Assembly: GCA_946540705.1 (NCBI GenBank)
Contig: CAMNJD010000332.1
Span: 1-9,545 of the forward strand
Direction of reading: 5' to 3'
DNA length: 9,545 nt
Source of the DNA: an uncultured Ruminococcus sp.
GTDB lineage: Bacteria > Bacillota > Clostridia > Oscillospirales > Ruminococcaceae
Translations under genes and position numbers: made by a program
Notes under the pieces: generated by a model
What the model was told of the DNA's origin: nothing
Seen by the model: the letters and a program-made list of their open reading frames with translations, nothing else
The model's database searches: none
Part shown: piece by piece, positions 1-5,518 of the stretch
How the letters are laid out: each line of letters starts with the position of its first letter
Position numbering within the stretch: the first letter of the stretch is position 1

Positions 1-874
1 CGGATTGCTTTTCCGGCTCTTCCTTTTGCTCTGCCTGTGCATCGTTCTGTTTTTCTTCCTTCTCTTCCGGTTCATCATCCGCCAAAAAGTCGTTTTTCGC
101 AAGCTCATTTGCTGCCTGATTGATATTGGCAGCTTCCTGCGGCACCTCGATTTCGGATTGCTTTTCCGGCTCAGCCTTTGGTTCTTCCTGCTTTTTCCCG
201 GGCACTTCCTGCTTCACCGGCTGTTCCTCATTCTCTGCACCGTCCTGTTTCGGACGGTACGGAACATAATCCGGGTTCGGTTCGTCATCAATTTCCTCTA
301 AGAATGCATTGGGTCTCGCTTCCCGGGCACGGCGTTCCGCTTCCTCGCGCTCCCGCTGTGCATGTTTCTCCGGATCCGTTTCAAGCTCCGCAGAATTCAG
401 CCACTCATTGATTCGATCCTGCACTCTTTCGTGAATGATCTCAATACCGAAGCGCTCCTCCAAAATCTTTGCAAAGTGAACGAGATCCTCTCCCTTGCTG
501 CCAAACATCGGACGCTCCGCATCGAAAGCTTCTGCTGTTTCCATCAGGTCATACAGCTTATCTTCATCGTTGATGATGTCTTTGAATCCGGACAGCGGTT
601 CCAGCTCCTTATTGGAAAGATGACCGTCGGAATTCATCGCTTGAAGCGCGGTCCGGAATAGTTCAACGAGCTCTTTTCCGAGCGCGGGATCGTCAAATTG
701 ATAATCCGGATCTTCCTCGTCCATCATTTCCTTTCCCTTTTGGAAGCATTCCTCCAAAAACTTTTTATCCTCTTCATAATCCTTTTTCCATTCTTTTTTT
801 GCCCAGTACTTTTTTTTCGAGGAGGCTTTTTCCTCTTTCCATTCTTCTGATTCCCAGTACTTTTTTTTCGGCAT
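1..874 (-). CDS. Charged, partly repetitive protein of unknown function (gene A, 3' end outside the window)
   Basis: I do not recognise this protein. It reads from ATG at 874 leftward without a stop to the window edge, giving 291 complete codons. It starts MPKKKYWE and has a 17-residue duplication at residues 3-36 (KKKYW...EWK twice). A probably folded, helical part follows at about residues 55-150. From about residue 155 the chain is low in complexity and rich in Glu, Lys, Gln and Pro, probably disordered, and it contains the repeated phrase EPEKQS. No membrane segment or signal peptide is visible. An in-frame ATG at 925 is rejected as the start because it lies only three bases beyond the TATTAT box and would precede the transcript start, whereas ATG 874 has AGGAGG eight bases upstream. 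The gene has its own promoter, identical in design to those of its two neighbours, which suggests a shared role. A weak NSDGHLSNKEL stretch resembles part of an EF-hand or TerB-type loop but lacks the first acidic ligand. Confidence 0.85.
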   Translation of the reverse strand, partial: MPKKKYWESEEWKEEKASSKKKYWAKKEWKKDYEEDKKFLEECFQKGKEMMDEEDPDYQFDDPALGKELVELFRTALQAMNSDGHLSNKELEPLSGFKDIINDEDKLYDLMETAEAFDAERPMFGSKGEDLVHFAKILEERFGIEIIHERVQDRINEWLNSAELETDPEKHAQREREEAERRAREARPNAFLEEIDDEPNPDYVPYRPKQDGAENEEQPVKQEVPGKKQEEPKAEPEKQSEIEVPQEAANINQAANELAKNDFLADDEPEEKEEKQNDAQAEQKEEPEKQS

Positions 875-886
875 GGCTTTTTCCTC
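785..886 (-). repeat. 51-bp tandem duplication spanning the translation start of gene A
   Basis: Two adjacent copies with a 51-bp period cover the start of gene A. Bases 802-835 match 853-886 at 30 of 34 positions. The four differences are consecutive (820-823 versus 871-874) and fall exactly on the start codon plus one base. The outer copy reads GAGGAAAAAGCC-ATGC-CG and the inner copy GAGGAAAAAGCC-TCCT-CG. Weaker similarity continues to about 785. The period is 17 codons, so the reading frame is kept and the protein carries KKKYW...EWK twice. The internal copy has a ribosome-binding-like GAGG but no start codon. Confidence 0.85.
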
Positions 887-888
887 CT
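883..888 (-). promoter_or_regulatory. Ribosome binding site of gene A
   Basis: AGGAGG lies eight bases before ATG 874. It selects this ATG over the upstream in-frame ATG at 925. The surrounding sequence AGGAGGAAAA-N4-ATGCCGAA is shared with genes B and C. Confidence 0.9.
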
Positions 889-927
889 GATCATGATATG
901 TTTCGACGCCCGCAAAGGCTTTCATTT

Positions 928-959
928 TATAATACCGTCAAAGACGGTTATTGGTTGCA
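928..959 (-). promoter_or_regulatory. Promoter of gene A (shared three-gene promoter type)
   Basis: On the minus strand TGCAACCA (959-952) is followed by 15 bases and then GGTATTATA (936-928). The TATTAT box (934-929) is one base from the sigma-A -10 consensus. At the usual 17-base spacing the -35 hexamer would be CAACCA, a poor match to TTGACA. The conserved upstream block may therefore be an activator site or the mark of an alternative sigma factor. The same element at the same spacing precedes genes B and C. A perfect 6-bp inverted repeat ACCGTC-AAA-GACGGT (934-948) overlaps the spacer and box here only. Confidence 0.8.
934..948. repeat. Inverted repeat overlapping promoter A
   Basis: ACCGTC-AAA-GACGGT is a perfect 6-bp inverted repeat with a 3-base centre. 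It covers the edge of the -10 box and part of the spacer. It could be a repressor site, but the spacers of the two sister promoters do not carry it, so it may be chance. Confidence 0.35.
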
Positions 960-1144
960 ATTCTCGTTAAAACATGCTTCTAATTGTGTGAAATGCACAG
1001 ATATCAGACATCGGATCCCGCCCGGAGTGTTCACTCGGATCATACTCGGTCTTTTCTCAAGTCTCAGCCGCGTAATTGAGGATGACTATTTGCATCAGGA
1101 ACGGAAATTTCGCTCACGCGTTGACCGAAAGCTGAGGAGGATGA

Positions 1145-4100
1145 TCATGCAAGCCCTATACCTTCCTGCTTCTTTTCCTTTTTCTGCTGAACAGCATTTT
1201 GCCGGACATAGTCAGCAGCTTCTGCCTGTGCAAGCTGCACACGGTTCTTTGCATATTCAGAAAGCAGCTTGCTGCCGGTGTTTTCATTCACCATCTCGAT
1301 GATCTGCTCTTTCTTATTCTGACTGATCAGCGCACTGAAGGCAGGTGTTGCCATAATCTGCTCAATATTTTTGTCATGGGTGGACTGCATCAGCGCATTG
1401 ATCATTTTTTTGCCCTTCACAAGCTGAACGGCATTTTGCTTCAGGAGGTTCAGATAAATCATTGTTGCAACATTCTGCTTGAAAGCCTCATCGGATATAT
1501 CATTCCCGTGGGCGGTCAGATACTCCTGCCGGTTTTTGATTTTTCTGTGCATGACCTCCTCCGGCTTTGCCTCAACCTCACGCATATCCGAATTCACCTG
1601 TACGAGCGAACGCATTTTGGCTGTATTCCTGCTGATTTGTTCTGCGAGCGCCTTTCGCTTCTGCTGCGTTCTGCTCGGATGCGCTGTATCATTCACATGG
1701 CTGATATACTTTCCGGCAGCATCGTTCAGGCTATTGACACCGGAAATCAGTCCGGAGAAATCCTCTGAAGACAGTTTTCCTCCGTTTTGCACTTTTTCTG
1801 TGAGTTGCTTTGTATAATTTGCATACGCTGCGGCGCGTTCGGAAAGATCGGTATAGAACTGAGACTGACCGTGCAGAATGCTGGTTCCTTCCTTCACATT
1901 TTTTAGTGCAGTATCTGCATAACGCCCCGCAAATTTCAGGATTTCTGCATCGGACATAGAATGCTCAGCATTCATTTTCCTGAAGCTCTGACTGAACTGA
2001 TCGAGGAGGTCGTCAGTTTCATCTGAGACTGTCTGTTCCAGTTTTGTCTTTTCAATCACTTCCTTTGAGAAATCCTGTACCTTTTCGCCGTGTGTATACG
2101 TTACCTGACCCCGCGGCGTATCCGGCTTCAGTGTATTCATCAGGCTGGGCACTTCTCTGGAAAATGTCTGGCTGACATTGGCAAACAGATTGCTTTGACT
2201 TTCCGCAGCGAGATCGGACAGTTTCATCTGCTTCCATTCTTCATCTGTCACGGTTCTGATCTGACCGGATTTGATTCGATCCCGCACGGTTGTGAAGCGT
2301 TCAACTGCGGCATTGATTTCATTCTGCGTCAGCCCCTGTCCTTCCAGTGTGTGAACCAACGCATCATGGCTGATGCTCTTGATTTTCTCCGCCATTTCAA
2401 CCGTGACGACCTTGATATCATTCAGCGGAGGTTCTTCGAGATAATGCTTATTCGGCTGTAACTTGAGTGTACCGAACGAAAGATCGTTGTCGATTCCTGT
2501 TACGCCGATGCACTTCGTGCCGTCCTTGGAAAACTGATAGAACAAGTTGGATTTATTCCGGTCCACATTCATGCAGATATAATCAAGAATCTGTATATTT
2601 GCAATATCCTTGAGGGCAGGCGAACCGTCAAAAGCGGTTGCGGTATGCTCCAGGATCTTGTCGCCCGGTCTGATCGAGGTATATGCCATACCGGGCGCTT
2701 CATCCATGAAAACGCCGTCCGTGATCTTATCGCCGACCTGAACCTGCATAGTGGTGGAGCGGGCAAGCGCAGTCGGTGCGCCCAGCAGATCACCCACTTT
2801 GGACATTGCCACATTGCGTTTTTCAATCGTTCCATTGCGGTCTGCGCCAAAACCAATATATCCGAGTTGCAGATTAGCCGGAATGTTATAAAGTGGCTGG
2901 AGGATCTCCCTTTGATAGTATGTGTTAAAATCATCGTCGTTCTTCAGCCGATCTGCGGTTTCGGCATCATATCCGAGCTTTTTCAGATCATAATTGTTGA
3001 AAGCAAACCGATCGGCGTCCAGACCGCGCTGCAGATGTGCATAAGTGCGCTTCAGCACATCTGCCCATTCCGGATGACCGTTTTCGCCGGACTGCTTTGC
3101 GATTTCTCTGTCGAAGAACTGCTTGACCTGGTTTTTGCCGTTGACGAAGGTCGCTGCGGTAAAGAATCCGTTTTTCGGTTTCCCGTCCGGCCCGTCAAAG
3201 GAAACAGGAATCCGTGAACTGTTTGCGCCGGAAAGCTTGCCGAGCTTCTCATCCTCCGGAATCACGAGTTTGATTGTTTCCGGATTATCGACGCCGAGCA
3301 TATCCGCCTTCTGCACCTGATATTTGATACCGGTTCCGATCGGCTTTCCTTCCAGCGGCTTGATTTCCTGCTTCGGCTTAATCTCCTGACCGAAGACCTT
3401 CTGCCTGATCTCGTTTGACCGTTCTTCGGATTCTGCCTCGTTTTTCCTTCTTTTCGCTGTGGATGCAACGATCGCATCCATATAGTTCAGAATCGCAAAC
3501 TGATTCATCTTCTTGATTTCGTCCATTTTGAGCGTATTGGCAAGAGATTGCAGACTGTATTTATTCCATTCGTTTTCCGGAACAATGCGCAGATGTCCCG
3601 GTGCCAGCGTACCATGCTCCATCGGATGATTTTTATAGTACTCCGCACCTTCCATGATGGCATCCTGTAAAATCTTTGTGCGCTTGCACGCTGCGTCGAT
3701 CTCCGCCTTTCTCAGCCCGTAGCCGCTGAGTGTCAGACGAAGCTGATCCTCCTGAATGCTCAGGATCTTTTGCGCGGTCTGTTTGCCGATCACGCCCATT
3801 TCACTCGGAAGAACGAATCGCTTTCCGATCCGCTGCGAGCTGTTCGGTTCCGGCACATTCATACCGAAGGACAGATCATTGTCGATACCGGTAATGCCGA
3901 TGGCTTTGGTTTTACCGTCTACTTCTCCGAAGCGGAGCATATAATTGCCGGAATGTCTGTCGATGTTGCCGCAGATAAAATCAATCGCCTGCATTGCAGC
4001 AATATCATCAAAAATCGCCGGATTGTTATAATTCTCCGCTTTTGCAGTCATCATGGGATTCTTTTCGGTAATGTCGGTAGAGCAGTAATCAAACGCCTTT

Positions 4101-5188
4101 GTCATGAATGTGCCGGCAACCGGCTTTCCGTTGATAATTGCGATCATCGGCTGTGCTTCCGCGATCAGACCTTTTTTGCCGACCAGTGACGAAACGGCAC
4201 TCATAGCCGCATTGCGCTTGTCTACATTGCATCCCGGGTCAAGACGCAGCGTGCGCTGACCGCTTGTTTTGTCTGTGTATAGGTAAATCTGAGCAGAGAG
4301 TTTTGGGTATTCTTTGGAAAACTCGCACATTGCCTGGAAAAACTGCGGCTGTTTTTTGATTTCCGAAAGCTCCTCCGCCGGAACGAGCCCTCGCAGCATA
4401 TCAGCAAAATAGGCTGTTCCGGCTTTCTTCATGGTGTTCGGGTCGTCCGTATATCTACCGCCGTTCCCCTCATTGACAGCTTTATCCGGACTGATGTCCA
4501 TGAGCTTGTGTCTTTCAATTTTGGAGGGCGATGTATTTTCAAGATGGTCAAACAGATTTTTCAGTTCCGGATATTTTTCCTTAAATTTCCCGAAAAAAGA
4601 TCTCGTATCTTCATTCGGACGGACATAGCTTGACGCCGTAAAATAACCGTCAAGAGCACCGCCGGGTGCATCCGGCACCTGAACCGGAATGCGCGAGGAC
4701 AGTGCCGCGCCTTTTGAGACGACCTGCTGGTCGCCGAAATCAACCGTAATCGTTCTGCCGAGACCGATGATGTCATCCAGCGTCATCGGATGCTCCTTGT
4801 CAATCACAACAGCTTCCAGCGCAGCGGAGTCTTTTTCAAGCATCTCCTTGACCTGCTTGGAGATTTCCTTCATTTTGCCGGAAATACCGTCATTGCTGTT
4901 TTCCTTCAGGACCTTATCACATTCATGCAAAGCCCTGTGATAGGTATTCCGAAATGCTTTCAGGCTGAGTTCATCCATCACAGGATAATTTCCGCTTTCA
5001 TCCGGCCGGTAGAAATCCTCGGACAACTGTGTAATTGCCCATGTCCAGCGGTTAAATTCGCTGTAGCGTTCGGCATCTTCTTCCGTAAGCAGCGTATTAC
5101 TGATCTGTCCGGCAATATCCAGATAATTCCGCTGCATTTCCGTCATAAAGAGCTCGGGATTCTGCTCCTGTCCTTTTTTCTTCGGCAT
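1145..5188 (-). CDS. Giant protein with two tandem atypical kinase-like domains (gene B)
   Basis: This 1347-residue protein probably acts in the cytosol, with no signal peptide or membrane segment seen. Residues 1-135 are helical. Two related domains follow at about 140-550 and 620-995. Each shows SSRIPV (164-169; 657-662), KRN-x-AMS (R325; R791), a catalytic-loop-like motif and a metal-loop-like GIDNDLSFG. The catalytic loops are GNIDRHSGN (D410, N415) and MNVDRNKSN (D876, N881). The metal-loop aspartates are D436 and D900. From the Arg to the catalytic Asp is 85 residues in both copies. N-x-D-R-x4-N followed by a D-N-x-L-x-F loop recalls type II phosphatidylinositol 4-kinases, Fam20 and HipA-like kinases, so a kinase fold is inferred; the substrate is unknown. 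Residues 1000-1347 are helical and share a tail with gene C. ATG 5188 is chosen because it has AGGAGG eight bases upstream; a longer frame from 5386 would cross the promoter. Confidence 0.8.
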   Translation of the reverse strand: MPKKKGQEQNPELFMTEMQRNYLDIAGQISNTLLTEEDAERYSEFNRWTWAITQLSEDFYRPDESGNYPVMDELSLKAFRNTYHRALHECDKVLKENSNDGISGKMKEISKQVKEMLEKDSAALEAVVIDKEHPMTLDDIIGLGRTITVDFGDQQVVSKGAALSSRIPVQVPDAPGGALDGYFTASSYVRPNEDTRSFFGKFKEKYPELKNLFDHLENTSPSKIERHKLMDISPDKAVNEGNGGRYTDDPNTMKKAGTAYFADMLRGLVPAEELSEIKKQPQFFQAMCEFSKEYPKLSAQIYLYTDKTSGQRTLRLDPGCNVDKRNAAMSAVSSLVGKKGLIAEAQPMIAIINGKPVAGTFMTKAFDYCSTDITEKNPMMTAKAENYNNPAIFDDIAAMQAIDFICGNIDRHSGNYMLRFGEVDGKTKAIGITGIDNDLSFGMNVPEPNSSQRIGKRFVLPSEMGVIGKQTAQKILSIQEDQLRLTLSGYGLRKAEIDAACKRTKILQDAIMEGAEYYKNHPMEHGTLAPGHLRIVPENEWNKYSLQSLANTLKMDEIKKMNQFAILNYMDAIVASTAKRRKNEAESEERSNEIRQKVFGQEIKPKQEIKPLEGKPIGTGIKYQVQKADMLGVDNPETIKLVIPEDEKLGKLSGANSSRIPVSFDGPDGKPKNGFFTAATFVNGKNQVKQFFDREIAKQSGENGHPEWADVLKRTYAHLQRGLDADRFAFNNYDLKKLGYDAETADRLKNDDDFNTYYQREILQPLYNIPANLQLGYIGFGADRNGTIEKRNVAMSKVGDLLGAPTALARSTTMQVQVGDKITDGVFMDEAPGMAYTSIRPGDKILEHTATAFDGSPALKDIANIQILDYICMNVDRNKSNLFYQFSKDGTKCIGVTGIDNDLSFGTLKLQPNKHYLEEPPLNDIKVVTVEMAEKIKSISHDALVHTLEGQGLTQNEINAAVERFTTVRDRIKSGQIRTVTDEEWKQMKLSDLAAESQSNLFANVSQTFSREVPSLMNTLKPDTPRGQVTYTHGEKVQDFSKEVIEKTKLEQTVSDETDDLLDQFSQSFRKMNAEHSMSDAEILKFAGRYADTALKNVKEGTSILHGQSQFYTDLSERAAAYANYTKQLTEKVQNGGKLSSEDFSGLISGVNSLNDAAGKYISHVNDTAHPSRTQQKRKALAEQISRNTAKMRSLVQVNSDMREVEAKPEEVMHRKIKNRQEYLTAHGNDISDEAFKQNVATMIYLNLLKQNAVQLVKGKKMINALMQSTHDKNIEQIMATPAFSALISQNKKEQIIEMVNENTGSKLLSEYAKNRVQLAQAEAADYVRQNAVQQKKEKKQEGIGLA

Positions 5189-5196
5189 AATATTTT

Positions 5197-5202
5197 CCTC
5201 CT
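5197..5202 (-). promoter_or_regulatory. Ribosome binding site of gene B
   Basis: AGGAGG lies eight bases before ATG 5188 and fixes the start at MPKKKGQ. A longer in-frame reading up to 5386 would have to be transcribed from upstream of the promoter at 5240-5271. Confidence 0.9.
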
Positions 5203-5219
5203 TTAATTTGCTGTTTATC

Positions 5220-5231
5220 CCCCGAAAGGGG
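5220..5231 (-). promoter_or_regulatory. 5'-leader hairpin of gene B
   Basis: On the minus strand CCCC-TTTC-GGGG forms a 4-bp G/C stem about ten bases after the TATTAT box, close to the expected transcript 5' end. Gene C has a different stem in the same place, and gene A has a weak one. A stabilising or regulatory 5' stem is an inference. Confidence 0.5.
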
Positions 5232-5239
5232 CAGTCACT

Positions 5240-5271
5240 TATAATACCCTGCAAATTGCAAAATGGTTGCA
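5240..5271 (-). promoter_or_regulatory. Promoter of gene B (shared three-gene promoter type)
   Basis: On the minus strand TGCAACCA (5271-5264), 15 bases, then GGTATTATA (5248-5240). The spacer contains TTGCAATTTGCAG, which forms an inverted repeat TGCAA-A-TTGCA (5250-5260) and repeats the TGCAA core of the upstream block. An A/T-rich run ending TTTTTATTTTC lies just upstream, resembling an UP element, and gene C has a similar run. Confidence 0.8.
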
Positions 5272-5332
5272 GAAAATAAAAATTTTTTGCCTCAGTCCTT
5301 TTTCTGTTCAAGCACATGCAGCGGCAATAACC

Positions 5333-5352
5333 GATACAAAACGCTTTGTATC
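5333..5352. promoter_or_regulatory. 20-bp palindrome, candidate operator
   Basis: GATACAAA-ACGC-TTTGTATC is a perfect 8-bp inverted repeat with a 4-base centre. It lies between the divergent promoters, about 60 bases from the TGCAACCA block of gene B and 80 bases from that of gene C. No U-tract follows on either strand, so a terminator is unlikely. Binding by a dimeric regulator is an inference, and no regulator gene is in the window. Confidence 0.5.
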
Positions 5353-5434
5353 CTACAGCAGATGCCGGAAAGCAGCACGCGTGCAAGCCGTTTATCTGAC
5401 GCGCAAAAAATTTTTCCGGAAATTTTTATAATTC

Positions 5435-5466
5435 TGCAACCAAAATCCGGCAGCAGAGGTATTATA
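5435..5466 (+). promoter_or_regulatory. Promoter of gene C (shared three-gene promoter type)
   Basis: TGCAACCA (5435-5442), 15 bases, then GGTATTATA (5458-5466). The block, spacing and box match those of genes A and B, while the spacer itself differs. Upstream lies AAATTTTTATAATTC, similar to the A/T-rich run before promoter B. Just after the box, AGGTGAGAGCC resembles AAGTGACTGCC of gene B. Confidence 0.8.
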
Positions 5467-5473
5467 GGTGAGA

Positions 5474-5485
5474 GCCTGTGAAGGC
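5474..5485 (+). promoter_or_regulatory. 5'-leader hairpin of gene C
   Basis: GCCT-GTGA-AGGC gives a 4-bp stem with a GTGA loop beginning eight bases after the TATTAT box. It takes the position of the CCCC/GGGG stem of gene B but uses different pairs. Confidence 0.45.
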
Positions 5486-5504
5486 AATCTTAAAATATAT
5501 TTAC

Positions 5505-5510
5505 AGGAGG
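5505..5510 (+). promoter_or_regulatory. Ribosome binding site of gene C
   Basis: AGGAGG lies eight bases before ATG 5519. It favours this start over an in-frame GTG at 5468, which sits at the expected transcript 5' end and has no binding site. Confidence 0.9.
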
Positions 5511-5518
5511 AAAACACC

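Larger units (their letters stand above)
875..1144. other. Intergenic region between genes A and B
   Basis: The 270 bases between the B stop and the A start hold promoter A and its leader. No open frame with a ribosome-binding site is seen. After the B stop there is an imperfect hairpin at 1108-1130 (TTTCG/CGAAA and TCA/TGA arms, one G/G mismatch, loop ACGCG) with no clear U-tract. I therefore cannot name a terminator for gene B, and read-through into gene A is possible. Confidence 0.6.
5189..5518. other. Divergent intergenic region between genes B and C
   Basis: These 330 bases carry the two divergent promoters, their leaders and ribosome-binding sites, and a perfect palindrome near the middle. 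Two shorter palindromes are GCACGCGTGC (5375-5384) and TTTCCGGAAA (5413-5422), the latter just upstream of promoter C. Frames that cross this region have no ribosome-binding site and overlap the promoters, so no gene is called here. Confidence 0.75.

Noticed and set aside
600..640. EF-hand or TerB-like loop in gene A (NSDGHLSNKEL)
   Set aside because: The first acidic ligand position is Ala and only one such loop is seen, so calcium or metal binding is not supported.
875..925. N-terminal extension of gene A from ATG 925
   Set aside because: The ATG is three bases after the -10 box, upstream of the expected transcript start, and lacks a ribosome-binding site.
1108..1130. Imperfect hairpin after gene B as a terminator
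   Set aside because: The stem is interrupted by a mismatch and has no U-tract, so I did not call it a terminator.
799..1302. Plus-strand frame of 167 codons across the A/B gap
   Set aside because: It has no ribosome-binding site, is antisense to the starts and ends of two well-supported genes, and crosses promoter A.
5189..5386. N-terminal extension of gene B from an ATG at 5386
   Set aside because: It would run through the promoter and leader of B, and its Cys-rich sequence is unlike the rest of the protein. ATG 5188 has the ribosome-binding site.
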